64,000 nucleotides of DNA from Rathayibacter_A sp036510655 (GCA_036510655.1 DATCDQ010000009.1:9693-73692), one strand, 5' to 3'. Counted from the stretch's first letter, positions 42,350 to 51,667 are shown. Made by a program: numbers and translations. The notes: generated by a model from the letters alone, not told the origin.

Positions 42350-43159
42350 ATGACCACCGGTGATCTGTCTGGCGTCGGGCAAACCGCGTTCGCAGTCGCT
42401 TTGGCCCGAGCTAGCGAAGCAGGGCGAGGCCGCCCCTGGTTCATTGACCCCGTTGCGGTGCGTCTTGCGGCTGCCGTGCCCCAAGCGGCGAAGGAGCGAG
42501 TCGGGGTCGGTCTGACCGCGTGGATCGCCGTGCGCACCCGGTTCCTCGATGAGCTTGCGTTGCGCACCGTCGGGCGAGGCCTGAAGCAGATCGTCATACT
42601 CGGTGCTGGGCTGGATTCGCGTGCATTCCGGCTTTCGTTGCCGGATGAGGTTACGCTCTATGAGGTTGACCGCGCGGGTGTTTTCGCGGCCAAACAGCGG
42701 ATCTTGCGCGCTGCGGGATTACATTCTGCGCGACGGTCCGAGGTCATCGCCGACGCGCTCGAGGTCGGCTGGCTCGACGCAGCCGCGATCGCGGGTTGGC
42801 GGCGGGGGGAGCCAACGCTGTGGATCGTCGAGGGCTACCTGATGGCCTTCAACGCCGAGACGAGAACGCGCATCGTCACCGAGTTGGCCGCAGCATCCGC
42901 AGTTGGTAGCGTGCTCGGCGCCACTGTGAGCACGCGCATCGACCTGCACAATGCGCTCTGGCAGCCATTGGATCAGGCGAATGTCGGGGATTGGTTGTTG
43001 GAGTGCGGGTGGGCCGCGGAACTGACCGACATGGAAGACGCGAGCAAGCATTACGGGCGTCCGCTTCCGTCAGACACGGTCGAGCGGATGAACGGCGTAC
43101 TGATCGCGGCCCGGCTGATCGGCGACGACACGGCGTTCGAGGAACCCGACTTCGACTAA
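42350..43159 (+). CDS. class I SAM-dependent methyltransferase, TIGR00027/LCMT type
   Basis: This 269-residue protein starts at the ATG at 42350. VRTRFLDE followed by IVILGAGLDSRAFRLSLPDEVTLYEVDRAGV is the SAM-binding motif of the leucine-carboxyl-methyltransferase-like family (TIGR00027). WIVEGYLMAF follows. These are abundant in mycobacteria and relatives and their substrates are mostly unknown. Its stop TAA overlaps the stop of convergent radA by two bases. Confidence 0.9.
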   Translation: MTTGDLSGVGQTAFAVALARASEAGRGRPWFIDPVAVRLAAAVPQAAKERVGVGLTAWIAVRTRFLDELALRTVGRGLKQIVILGAGLDSRAFRLSLPDEVTLYEVDRAGVFAAKQRILRAAGLHSARRSEVIADALEVGWLDAAAIAGWRRGEPTLWIVEGYLMAFNAETRTRIVTELAAASAVGSVLGATVSTRIDLHNALWQPLDQANVGDWLLECGWAAELTDMEDASKHYGRPLPSDTVERMNGVLIAARLIGDDTAFEEPDFD

Positions 43160-44481
43160 CTGCCGGGGAACACCCGGGCGATCGCGCCGTCGAGGTGCGG
43201 GGTACTGTCGTCGATCCGCGTGGTGAAGCCGAGTCGTGTGGCTTCGGACATGCGCTGCTTGCCGCTGGTCACCGCGCGGATCTCGCCTGCCAGGCTGATC
43301 TCGCCGAACGCCACGGTCGTATGCTTGATCGGCAACTCCTTGACGGCGGATGCCACCGCAAGCGCGATCGCGAGATCGGCGCCCGGCTCCGTCAACCGCA
43401 CGCCGCCCACGGTCGAGACATAGACATCCTGGGTGCTGGTCACGATCTGCGCTCGCTTCTCCAGCACAGCGAGCAGCATGGCGACCCGCGCCGAGTCGAC
43501 CCCGTTGACCACGCGACGCGGATTGGGCGCTGATGTGGCGACGACGAGTGCCTGCACTTCGACGGGCAGGGCGCGCCGCCCCTCCATCGCGACAGTCACG
43601 CACGTGCCGGACACCGCAGCGGTGCCGCGACTGAGGAACAGACCGCTGGGGTCGGCCACCTCCCGGATGCCGTCTCCGGACATTTCGAAGCAGCCCACTT
43701 CGTCCGTCGGGCCGTAGCGATTCTTCAGTGCACGGATGAACCGCAGCGAGGTCTGACGGTCGCCTTCGAACTGGCAGACGACATCCACCAAGTGTTCGAG
43801 CAGTCGCGGGCCGGCAATCGAGCCATCCTTCGTCACATGACCAACGAGGAGCACAGGCAGATTGCGTTCTTTCGCGACACGGATAAGCACGGCCGCCACC
43901 TCGCGTACCTGGCTCGGGCCGCCCGCAAGACCGTCGATACCGGCGCTCGAGACGGTCTGCACCGAGTCGACGATCACCAGTTGCGGCTTGACGGCGTCGA
44001 TCTGGCCGACAATGGTCGCCAGGTCTGTCTCGGCGGCAAGAAAGAGGTTGTCGTGCAGCGCCCCGGTGCGCTCGGCCCGCAGGCGCACCTGGTTGACGGA
44101 TTCCTCCGCGCTCGCATAGAGCACGCGCGCGTTCGCGGCAGCCGCCTTGGAGGCGACTTCGAGCAGAAGGGTAGACTTGCCGACCCCGGGCTCACCGGAC
44201 AGCAGAATGGCGGCGCCGGACACGATCCCGCCCCCGAGCACACGATCGAACTCGGCAATACCGGTCGGATGGTGCCGCGCGGCATTCGTGGTGATGTCCG
44301 TAATCGGCCGGGCGGTACGCGCCGCGCTGATCGAGACCGGCTTCAGCGCGCGGAGGATGCCGGTCGGCTCACTCGCTTCGGCGACGGTGCCCCACGCCTG
44401 ACACCGGCCGCAGCGGCCGGCCCACTTGATCGTGGTCCACCCGCACTCGCTGCAGCGGTAGCTCGCCTGCGCCTTCGCCAC
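43156..44481 (-). CDS. radA: DNA repair protein RadA
   Basis: This 441-residue protein probably starts at the GTG at 44481, because GGAGGT lies five bases upstream; an ATG at 44526 is also in frame. The N-terminal zinc finger is YRCSECGW...CGRCQAW. The RecA-like core has Walker A GEPGVGKSTLL and Walker B LVIVDSVQTV. The RadA-specific KNRYGPTDEVG motif and a C-terminal Lon-protease-like domain (VSTVGGVRLTEPGADLAIALAVASA) follow. It promotes branch migration in recombinational repair. Confidence 0.95.
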   Translation of the reverse strand: MAKAQASYRCSECGWTTIKWAGRCGRCQAWGTVAEASEPTGILRALKPVSISAARTARPITDITTNAARHHPTGIAEFDRVLGGGIVSGAAILLSGEPGVGKSTLLLEVASKAAAANARVLYASAEESVNQVRLRAERTGALHDNLFLAAETDLATIVGQIDAVKPQLVIVDSVQTVSSAGIDGLAGGPSQVREVAAVLIRVAKERNLPVLLVGHVTKDGSIAGPRLLEHLVDVVCQFEGDRQTSLRFIRALKNRYGPTDEVGCFEMSGDGIREVADPSGLFLSRGTAAVSGTCVTVAMEGRRALPVEVQALVVATSAPNPRRVVNGVDSARVAMLLAVLEKRAQIVTSTQDVYVSTVGGVRLTEPGADLAIALAVASAVKELPIKHTTVAFGEISLAGEIRAVTSGKQRMSEATRLGFTTRIDDSTPHLDGAIARVFPGS

Positions 44482-44662
44482 CCACACCTCCATCGTCGCT
44501 CTCACCGTAGCTGTCACCTCCGACATCGCCGGGCAGCTGCGACTGCTGCCGCGGCCGACATCAGCGAACAGCCCCGACTGCCGCCATCGCCGGCATCAGC
44601 GGACACCCCGGCCTCAAGATCCGACGGGTGCGCATGTCGCTGGCCCGGCGCACAATAACTGC

Positions 44663-45592
44663 ATGGCCAACTTCCAGTTCACGCTGTCGAGCGGACGCCG
44701 GCTGGGCGTCACCGCGCTCGGCAATCCGCTCGCGCGTCACGTTGTCGTCTTCTGTCATTCGGCGCCGGGTTCGAGCGTTTTCGATCCCGATCCGGTCGCG
44801 ACAGCCGGGCGCGACGTGCACGTGGTCGCATTCGACCGGCCGGGCTACGGTTCGTCGGACCCGCTGCCGCCCGGCAGATGGCCGACGGTGACCGGTGCAG
44901 CCGACGACATCAGCGAGTATCTGCACTCGGCAGAAGGCGCGGCGCACGCTCTCGGCGTCTCACAACTGGACTCGTTGGGCGTGGTCGGGTGGTCCGCCGG
45001 TGGCCGGGTCGCGCTCGCGCTCGCCGCGAAGCATCCGCAGTTGTTCCAGCGGGTCGCACTCATCGCGACGCCCGCACCGAACGAAGAAGTTCCGTGGATC
45101 CCGCAGCAACAGGCCGCGGCCAGCGTGCAACTGTCGACACTGAGCGCGCAAGACGCGATCGAGCGTCTGACCGCGATGTTCACCGCGCAGGCCGGCGAGC
45201 GGATGCCGTCGGCCGATCTCGACACGCCTGTCCTGCTCGACCAACTCGGCGCCTCGGTGGCGGACGCGGATGCCCTCGCCGGACCCGGCGCGCAAGACCG
45301 GGTAGAGAAGATGATGCGGGATGCGTTCCGTCAAGGGCCGATCGGAGTGGTCACGGACATCCTGAGCTACACGGCGCGGCCGTGGGGGTTCGATCTGTCC
45401 GCGGTGCGCGCGGACACGCTCCTGGTCTACGGCGCCGCAGATCCGCTGATCACCGAGGCGCATGCACGGTGGTACCGCGACCACCTGGAGCACGCGTCGA
45501 TCGTGCTGCAGCCCGAGGCGGGTCATCTCGTCGTGATCCCGACCTGGGACCGCGTGCTCGCACATCTGGCGCCCGGATCAAAGGTCGCCTAG
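44663..45592 (+). CDS. alpha/beta hydrolase
   Basis: This 309-residue protein has the fold's oxyanion region (VVFCHSAPGSS), DRPGYGSSD, and nucleophile elbow GVVGWSAGGRVALALA with Ser in GWSAGG. Near the end LLVYGAADPLIT offers the Asp and AGHLVVIP the His. It is a cytoplasmic hydrolase with unknown substrate, divergent from radA. Confidence 0.88.
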   Translation: MANFQFTLSSGRRLGVTALGNPLARHVVVFCHSAPGSSVFDPDPVATAGRDVHVVAFDRPGYGSSDPLPPGRWPTVTGAADDISEYLHSAEGAAHALGVSQLDSLGVVGWSAGGRVALALAAKHPQLFQRVALIATPAPNEEVPWIPQQQAAASVQLSTLSAQDAIERLTAMFTAQAGERMPSADLDTPVLLDQLGASVADADALAGPGAQDRVEKMMRDAFRQGPIGVVTDILSYTARPWGFDLSAVRADTLLVYGAADPLITEAHARWYRDHLEHASIVLQPEAGHLVVIPTWDRVLAHLAPGSKVA

Positions 45593-45675
45593 GGCCTAGG
45601 CACAGCGCCGTTGATCTGGGCTGAGCGTAGTATTCGATTTCGGGTAAATTTCGAACTCGAAAAGGACGGCTCGTC

Positions 45676-46536
45676 ATGGAACTCGGTCTGCACAACGCCA
45701 ACTTCACCTGGGACAGTGGAGTCGCGGTCCTCGGCCCGGAGCTCGCCCGAACGGCGAGAGCGGCGGAAGCCGCGGGCATTGCACGGCTGACCGTGATGGA
45801 CCACCTGTGGCAGATCGACAACTACGGCCCGCCGGAACGGGAGATGCTCGAGGCGTACACAACGCTCGGCTTTCTCGCCGCCCACACCGAACGGGTGCTG
45901 TTGCACACGCTGGTCACCGGCGTCGTCTATCGTGAACCTGGCCTCCTCGCGAAGCAGATCACAACCCTCGATGTTCTTTCGGGCGGCCGCGCCGGGCTGG
46001 GTATTGGGGCGGCGTGGAACGAGGCCGAGTCGCACGGGCTCGGGCTGCCGTTCCCATCGATCTCGGAGCGCTTCGAACGTCTCGAGGAGGCGGTGCGCAT
46101 CTGCCTTCAGATGTGGAGTGACGACGATGGCCCGTTCGATGGGGAACACTATCGATTGACGCGCACGCTCAGCTCGCCACAGAGTCTGAGCAGGCCGAGG
46201 CCCTATTTGATGATCGGGGGCGGCGGCGAGCGCAAGACGCTCAAGCTCGTGGCCAGGTACGCGGATGGCTGCAACGTCTTCGGAGGCCCGGAAGCGTCAC
46301 ACAAACTCGACGTGCTGAAGGCGCACTGCGACGCGATCGGTCGCGACTACGACGAGATCGAGAAGACCACAAGCCTGTCCGTCGACCCGTCTGTCACCCG
46401 GGACGGGCTGCTCCGTCAACTCGCGGAGCGGCGCTCGCTCGGGTTCACCGTCGCGTACATCTCGAGCAAGATCCCTGACCCGCTTGCCACGGTCGACCTG
46501 CTCGCCTCCGTCGTGACCGAAGTCGCCGGCGAGTGA
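45676..46536 (+). CDS. LLM-class F420-dependent oxidoreductase
   Basis: This 286-residue protein starts at the ATG at 45676, with AAAGGACGG upstream. RLTVMDHLWQIDNYGPPEREMLEAYTTLGFLAAHT is the luciferase-like N-terminus. RVLLHTLVTGVVYREPGLLAKQITTLDVLSGGRAGLGIGAAWNEAE is the LLM signature. MIGGGGERKTLKLVARYADGCN matches F420-dependent members. It moves hydride between F420 (or FMN) and an unknown substrate. Confidence 0.92.
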   Translation: MELGLHNANFTWDSGVAVLGPELARTARAAEAAGIARLTVMDHLWQIDNYGPPEREMLEAYTTLGFLAAHTERVLLHTLVTGVVYREPGLLAKQITTLDVLSGGRAGLGIGAAWNEAESHGLGLPFPSISERFERLEEAVRICLQMWSDDDGPFDGEHYRLTRTLSSPQSLSRPRPYLMIGGGGERKTLKLVARYADGCNVFGGPEASHKLDVLKAHCDAIGRDYDEIEKTTSLSVDPSVTRDGLLRQLAERRSLGFTVAYISSKIPDPLATVDLLASVVTEVAGE

Positions 46537-46624
46537 CGGTCTAGGCCTGCACGCTACACCGGAGTTTAGACGCTGGCCCGGACCAGATCGCCGAAAGCGC
46601 CCGGGCTAGCGCTCAAACTCCGGG

Positions 46625-47497
46625 CTAACGTGAGGCGGCAGCGCCAACGCCGGCAGCGCCAACGCCGGCAGCGCCGCCAGCAGCGCCGCCAGCAGCGCCG
46701 GCGGCAGTAGACACGGTAGCGCCGGCGGCAGTAGACACGGTAGCGCCGGCGGCCGTCGGATACCGGGCGACCAGGTCGGCTGTGAGCGTCGGCTCGAACG
46801 CGGCCGCCCACACGCGATAGCCGCGATCGTTCGGATGAAACGCATCCTGAGCGAATTGCGTCAGCATACCGAGCAGGCCCTGCCGCGCCATCGTCGCATG
46901 CAGCGGAACGACGATCAGCTTCCGCTCCGCGGCAACCCGGCGCAGGATGCGGTTGGCCACCGCGACTTTGCGCTCATTGTGCGGTAGGTAGAAGCAGGGC
47001 AGATCCGCGACGATCGCGTGCGGCGGCAGCGCGGCGAAGATCGCGCGCAGCCCGTCTTCGAAGGCAACCGGATCGAACGTACCGATGTCGTTGGCGCCGA
47101 TCGAGACGGTGACGACATTCGGTTTCATGGTGCGAAATCGCGGCAGCTGGTCGGCAACAGCGAGCCCGACGGTCGCGCCCGACACGCTCAGATTGACCAC
47201 GCGCACGGTGCGACCGGTGATCGAACGGATGTCGTCGGCCAGCCTCCCGACGTATCCGCGCGGGGGAGCGCTGGCACCGATGCCCTGCGCCGCGCTGTCG
47301 CCGATTGCGACGTAGAGCAACTCGCCGGGAAGTTTCGCCGTGTCTCGCCACCATTTCGAGTGCACAGGCAGCCTCGCGTTCAGGGTGACCGCGCCCGCGG
47401 CCATCCGACGCCGAAATCGACGGATGCCGACGATCCCGGCGGCGGTCGCCGCCACGATAGCGGCCGAGGACCCGATCAGAAACTTGGTGCTGCTCAC
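46625..47497 (-). CDS. SGNH/GDSL hydrolase, membrane-anchored
   Basis: This 290-residue protein has an N-terminal membrane segment (about residues 6-25) and then an SGNH hydrolase core. YVAIGDSAAQGIGAS is block I with the catalytic Ser, VNLSVSGATV block II, IGANDIG block III, and DAFHPNDRGY block V with Asp and His. It would hydrolyse esters outside the cell. The C-terminus (residues about 248-290) is an Ala/Gly repeat coded by 24-bp and 12/15-bp tandem DNA repeats (AAGATVST twice, then AAGGAAGG), likely variable in length. Confidence 0.88.
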   Translation of the reverse strand: MSSTKFLIGSSAAIVAATAAGIVGIRRFRRRMAAGAVTLNARLPVHSKWWRDTAKLPGELLYVAIGDSAAQGIGASAPPRGYVGRLADDIRSITGRTVRVVNLSVSGATVGLAVADQLPRFRTMKPNVVTVSIGANDIGTFDPVAFEDGLRAIFAALPPHAIVADLPCFYLPHNERKVAVANRILRRVAAERKLIVVPLHATMARQGLLGMLTQFAQDAFHPNDRGYRVWAAAFEPTLTADLVARYPTAAGATVSTAAGATVSTAAGAAGGAAGGAAGVGAAGVGAAASR

Positions 47498-47535
47498 ACC
47501 GAAACGCTACTTCACGGTGCGGCGAGACGCGTAAC

Positions 47536-47559
47536 ATAGTTAGCACACGTCAACTAACT
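47536..47559. promoter_or_regulatory. MarR-type operator
   Basis: TAGTTAG (47536-47542) and CTAACTA (47553-47559) are perfect inverse arms around 10 bp, 36 bp before the MFS start. AT-rich inverted repeats of this size are usual MarR binding sites, and a MarR gene ends this operon. The link is inferred. Confidence 0.65.
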
Positions 47560-47594
47560 AAAATGTGCCGCACTGACGGCAAGAGAAGGCGGCT

Positions 47595-49493
47595 ATGACC
47601 CGCACCCCCACCCCCATTGTGACTCCCAGAGACCGACGTCGGCAGGATCGCGCCGCGCGCGATATTGCCAGCCCGCATTACAAGTGGATTGCGCTGTCGA
47701 ACACCACGTTGGGTGTGCTCATGGCTTCGATCAACTCGTCGATCCTGCTGATCGCGTTGCCCGACATCTTCCGCGGGATTGGTATCAATCCTCTCGAGCC
47801 GGGCAATACCAGCTTGCTCCTGTGGTTGATCATGGGCTACATGGTGGTGACCGCAGTGCTGGTCGTCAGCTTCGGCCGTCTCGGCGATATGTACGGACGC
47901 GTCAAGATGTACAACGCCGGATTCGCGATCTTCACGATTTTCTCCCTACTGCTGACGATCACCTGGATGACGGGCACGGCCGGTGCGCTGTGGCTGATCA
48001 TCATGCGCATCCTGCAAGGCGTCGGCGGTGCCATGCTCTTCGCCAACTCGAACGCCATCATCACCGACGCCTTCCCGATCAACCAACGCGGCCTGGGCCT
48101 TGGCCTCAATCAGGTCGCAGGCATCGCCGGTGCCTTCATCGGCCTGATCATCGGCGGCCTGCTCGGCCCTGTCGACTGGCGGCTTGTCTTCCTCGTGTCC
48201 GTGCCGGTCGGGCTCTTCGGCACGGTATGGGCGTACCTGAAGCTGCATGACACCGGCACCAGACACCATGCGGAGATGGACTGGTGGGGCAACGCCACGT
48301 TCGCCGTGGGTCTGATCGCCGTGTTGGTTGGCATCACGTACGGCATCCAGCCGTATGGCGGCGACACGATGGGCTGGACGAATCCGTGGGTGCTCGCCGC
48401 CCTGGTCGGCGGCGGCGCCGTGCTCGTCGTCTTCTGCATCATCGAAACGCGTGTTCGTGAGCCCATGTTCAAGCTCAGCCTGTTCAAGATTCGGGCGTTC
48501 ACGGCTGGCAACCTCGCCAGTCTGCTCAGCGCGCTGGGTCGCGGTGGCCTGATGTTCGTTCTGATCATCTGGTTGCAGGGCATCTGGCTACCCGAACACG
48601 GCTACAGTTTCGAGTCGACCCCGCTCTGGGCGGGCATTTACATGCTGCCGCTCACGGTCGGCTTCCTCGTCGCCGGCCCGGTGTCCGGGTGGCTCTCCGA
48701 TCGGTTCGGCGCGCGCACGTTCGCCACGGTAGGCATGCTCGTGGCCGCCGCCAGTTTCGTATGGCTACTGCTGTTGCCGGTGAACTTCGACTACTGGCCG
48801 TTCGCGATCGCGCTGTTGTTCAACGGACTGGGCATGGGGTTGTTCGCTGCCCCGAACCGTGCGGGAATCATGAACAGCCTGCCGCCCAATCAGCGCGGCG
48901 TGGGCGCCGGCATGAGCACGACGTTCCAGAACTCGGCCATGGTGCTGTCCATCGGCATCTTCTTCTCGCTGATGATCACCGGGCTGTCGAAGTCGCTTCC
49001 GCACGCGCTGATGACGGGTCTGACCGCCCAGGGCGTGCCCGCGGATGCTGCGGCCAAGGTGGCCGGGCTTCCTCCTGTCGGCGTGCTGTTCTCTTCGCTC
49101 CTCGGCTACAACCCGGTGCAGTCGCTGCTGGGTCCCCAAGTTCTCGCACACCTGCCGGCTACCAATGCGCACTACCTGGTCGGGCGGAGCTTCTTCCCGT
49201 CACTCATCGCCGGCCCGTTCGCTGACGGCCTTGGGGTGGCGTTCGCCTTCGCGATCGCGGCTTGTGTGGTCGCGGCGATTGCGTCGGCGTTGCGCGGCGG
49301 AAAGTACGTGAACACCGACCACCTGAAGGTCGGCCGGTCAACGGGGAACGTGCCGACGGTGGGCGTGCCGTCGAACACCGAGCCGAATCTCATTCCCGTG
49401 ATGCGTTCGACGGTAAGTTCGGAAGGCGATGGATCGATGATGGGGCGGCATCCGCTCGAGGGAGGCACCGGTGGCTCAGGCATCGGCGGATAG
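47595..49493 (+). CDS. MFS drug exporter, 14-TM EmrB/QacA (DHA2) type
   Basis: This 632-residue protein has about 14 membrane helices. ALSNTTLGVLMASINSSILLIALPDIFRGI is the DHA2 helix 1 motif and SFGRLGDMYGRVKMYNAGF is motif A. FANSNAIITDAFPINQRGLGLGLNQVAGIAGAFIGLIIGGLLG is the antiporter motif C region. It exports toxic compounds using the proton gradient. The MarR gene overlaps its last 23 bases, so the pair forms an autoregulated operon. Confidence 0.92.
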   Translation: MTRTPTPIVTPRDRRRQDRAARDIASPHYKWIALSNTTLGVLMASINSSILLIALPDIFRGIGINPLEPGNTSLLLWLIMGYMVVTAVLVVSFGRLGDMYGRVKMYNAGFAIFTIFSLLLTITWMTGTAGALWLIIMRILQGVGGAMLFANSNAIITDAFPINQRGLGLGLNQVAGIAGAFIGLIIGGLLGPVDWRLVFLVSVPVGLFGTVWAYLKLHDTGTRHHAEMDWWGNATFAVGLIAVLVGITYGIQPYGGDTMGWTNPWVLAALVGGGAVLVVFCIIETRVREPMFKLSLFKIRAFTAGNLASLLSALGRGGLMFVLIIWLQGIWLPEHGYSFESTPLWAGIYMLPLTVGFLVAGPVSGWLSDRFGARTFATVGMLVAAASFVWLLLLPVNFDYWPFAIALLFNGLGMGLFAAPNRAGIMNSLPPNQRGVGAGMSTTFQNSAMVLSIGIFFSLMITGLSKSLPHALMTGLTAQGVPADAAAKVAGLPPVGVLFSSLLGYNPVQSLLGPQVLAHLPATNAHYLVGRSFFPSLIAGPFADGLGVAFAFAIAACVVAAIASALRGGKYVNTDHLKVGRSTGNVPTVGVPSNTEPNLIPVMRSTVSSEGDGSMMGRHPLEGGTGGSGIGG

Positions 49494-49989
49494 CACCGTA
49501 GTAGTTCATAGCGCTGTGGAGAGCTCCGCGGGTGAACTGGCGGGCGCGCTGCGCACCGTCGTCAACCGGCTAGGGGTCCACCTGCGCACGCCGGCGACCC
49601 GCTCCGGTATCACTCCGACGCGGCTGAGCGCTCTGGTCGCGCTCCGAAAGAGCGGACCGCAGCGGCCGGGCGACATCGCCACCTGGTTGGGCATCAGTGC
49701 GGCGAGCATGTCCCGCCTCACCGAGGCACTCGAGGCCGGACGCTGGGTCGCGCGCAGCCCCGACCCCAGCGACCGTCGCGCGTACCTGCTCAGTCTCACC
49801 GAGCACGGGAATCAAGCGCTGGACGAATTGCGCCGCGAGGGAACCAGCCAACTGACCGAGGACATCCTGTCGCTGACGCAACAGCAGCGCACGGCGCTCG
49901 CGGATGCGCTGCCGGTGCTGATCGCCCTCGCCGATCGGCACCTGTCCGTGATTGCTCCGACGCGGTCGGTGGACCCGGTGGTCGAGTAG
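49471..49989 (+). CDS. MarR-family transcriptional regulator
   Basis: This 172-residue protein starts at the GTG at 49471, just after GGAGGCACC, inside the end of the exporter gene. ALRKSGPQRPGDIATWLGISAASMSRLTEALEAGRWVARSPDPSDRRAYLLSLTEHG is the winged helix with the typical DRRA wing. It likely represses the exporter operon through the 47536 repeat. Its last codons and stop lie within a dispersed intergenic repeat (GGTCGAGTAGCG), so the C-terminus may be repeat-derived. Confidence 0.9.
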   Translation: MAQASADSTVVVHSAVESSAGELAGALRTVVNRLGVHLRTPATRSGITPTRLSALVALRKSGPQRPGDIATWLGISAASMSRLTEALEAGRWVARSPDPSDRRAYLLSLTEHGNQALDELRREGTSQLTEDILSLTQQQRTALADALPVLIALADRHLSVIAPTRSVDPVVE

Positions 49990-50331
49990 CGGGCGCCCCA
50001 TCCCGGTCACCGAGTAGCGAGTGCCTGTCCCTGAGCTTGTCGAAGGGCAAGCGTATCGAGACGTCTGGGCGTGCGTTTCTGACCTCGCGAGCGCATCGAG
50101 ACCTGGGTCGGGCTTCATTGCCTTGGCGCGGTAGGTCTCCTGCGCCGTATTCAGGCCAGATTGGGGGTCAGAGACGCAGCCCGGCGAAATCCGACCGTCT
50201 GGCCTGAATGCGGTACCGCCCTGACGCGGAATACAGGCAAGTACACATATTTCTGCGGATGGCGTCGCCGCCGACTTCGAAAGGGCCCGGACAATTCGCA
50301 CGACGGCCCACTCTCGCGTACGATATCTCCC
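49990..50331. repeat. intergenic region with dispersed repeats
   Basis: No gene is seen. 50029-50047 is CCCTGAGCTTGTCGAAGGG, a palindrome found in many bacterial genomes, followed by AGCGTATCGAGAC. ATTCAGGCCAGA (50149-50160) and TCTGGCCTGAAT (50198-50209) are perfect 12-bp inverse arms of a 61-bp hairpin related to the 32636 repeats. Confidence 0.7.
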
Positions 50332-50421
50332 GGTACCGTGTCCGAGCGGCCGAAGGTGCAACTCTCGAAAAGTTGTGTGGGTGAGAGCCCACCGTGGGTT
50401 CAAATCCCACCGGTACCGCCA
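50332..50421 (+). tRNA. tRNA-Ser (CGA)
   Basis: This tRNA has a long variable arm and an encoded CCA (50419-50421). The acceptor GGTACCG pairs with CGGTACC. The anticodon loop CTCGAAA in the CAACT/AGTTG stem gives CGA. The 3' end from 50396 is duplicated exactly at 55835-55873, so an element has integrated at this gene while restoring it. Confidence 0.96.
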
Positions 50422-50434
50422 ATTGAACGCGCCG
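50396..50434. repeat. attL: 39-bp core at tRNA-Ser 3' end
   Basis: These 39 bp, starting GGGTTCAAATCCCACC, are identical to 55835-55873. The core covers the T arm, acceptor 3' strand, CCA and 13 bp beyond. It is the left end of the 5.5-kb element. Confidence 0.92.
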
Positions 50435-50490
50435 CGCTCCCTTGAAAACACTGGGATCCGGGGCGTTTCGCATGTCGGCGAGGAGCCGTC

Positions 50491-50509
50491 TGACTACATT
50501 TTGACTACA
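50491..50509. promoter_or_regulatory. arm-type repeat pair, left end
   Basis: TGACTACATTTTGACTACA consists of two TGACTACA octamers 11 bp apart. The same 19 bp occurs at 55712-55730 near the other end. They are probably integrase arm sites. Confidence 0.7.
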
Positions 50510-50608
50510 TCTGATTCGGAGCCGCCCCAGAGGCCGGCTCCGAATCGACCGAACTGCTGCAAACTTGGCTCAGGAACAGGCGTAGGCAGCAGTCTCCGTT
50601 GTGCCGTT

Positions 50609-51667
50609 TCAGACTGGCAGGATATTGTTCGATTTGGTCCGGTTGCATCGCCAGCAGAGCGTCTGCAGGTTTTCTTCGGTTGTCATTCCGCCCTTGGACA
50701 CGGGAACAACGTGGTCGACTTCGAGGAGCAGGTGAGGCTCGGCCGCGAGGGAGACCGAGCAGTATCGACAGGTGTGGCGATCCCGTGTCTTGATGAACGT
50801 TCGGAGCCTGGCGGTCATCAACGCTCGCTGGCCGGCGGCAGACTTGTTGAATCGGATCTTCTGCGACAACGTTCCGACGAGGGCGTCGATGGTCTGGGTC
50901 TTCAACGTGACTGTCGTTCGTTGCGAGCTGTTGCCGCCGGCGCTCACATACTCGAACGCGTAGACCGGATACGGAACGGTGATCGGTGAGAGCTCGACCC
51001 CCACGTGTCCCATGAACTCGTCGGAGTAGTGCTTGAGGATAAACGCAGGCGGCTCGATCGATGCAGTGATGCCGGCCTCGCGCTGGTGAAGATTGTCGAC
51101 AGCGTCTTCGAGTCGAGCGATCGCGTCGCCGAGGTTCTCGACGTCGGCGAGGTTAGCCTCGTCCGCCTTGATATCGAAGTACTTCATCAGGTACTTGATA
51201 GGGTCCGCGCTGGCGTTCCGAACGACCTGCAGCGAACAGTTGTGGACGTTTGGAGCCTGATAGCTTGCCACGTTTCGATCGCGGCGGTACTTGTGAACGC
51301 TCGTGTTCTCGAACGAGGCGAGGTGCGAGTTCGTTCCGGTCGACGAACTCCCCAGTTGAAACTTCGCTCCATCGCGAATCTCGGAGGTGTACGCGGCAAC
51401 CTCATTGTGTTCGGCGACGACCGATGCGATCTCGGCCTTCTTCGCGAGGAACTCCTCGCTCGCGAAGTACTTGTTCTTGCGGATGGTTCGAATGATCCGG
51501 GGCAGCACCAGCGCCAGCACGACTATCAAAGCGATCGGTACAGCGATGTACCAGTAGGTGATCAGGAGCGCGATCACGACAATCACGGCTCCGATCGCCA
51601 AAAGGTATGGCACAGTGTTTCCCCATTTCAAGAGTCGTCGAATGACGAGCAGTGATTGTCCCTTCAT
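50609..51667 (-). CDS. membrane-anchored HNH endonuclease
   Basis: This 352-residue protein starts at the ATG at 51667. Residues about 19-56 are a hydrophobic stretch long enough for two membrane helices. A basic and helical middle region (about 60-110, and about 175-200) and an unassigned domain follow. The last 60 residues are an HNH nuclease: Cys300-x2-Cys303, the core VDHVVPVSKGG (Asp318, His319), ENLQTLCWRCN (Cys338, Cys341). It is the only clearly intact gene in the element. A membrane-tethered DNase fits a phage-defence effector or DNA-uptake barrier, but this is inference. Confidence 0.85.
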   Translation of the reverse strand: MKGQSLLVIRRLLKWGNTVPYLLAIGAVIVVIALLITYWYIAVPIALIVVLALVLPRIIRTIRKNKYFASEEFLAKKAEIASVVAEHNEVAAYTSEIRDGAKFQLGSSSTGTNSHLASFENTSVHKYRRDRNVASYQAPNVHNCSLQVVRNASADPIKYLMKYFDIKADEANLADVENLGDAIARLEDAVDNLHQREAGITASIEPPAFILKHYSDEFMGHVGVELSPITVPYPVYAFEYVSAGGNSSQRTTVTLKTQTIDALVGTLSQKIRFNKSAAGQRALMTARLRTFIKTRDRHTCRYCSVSLAAEPHLLLEVDHVVPVSKGGMTTEENLQTLCWRCNRTKSNNILPV

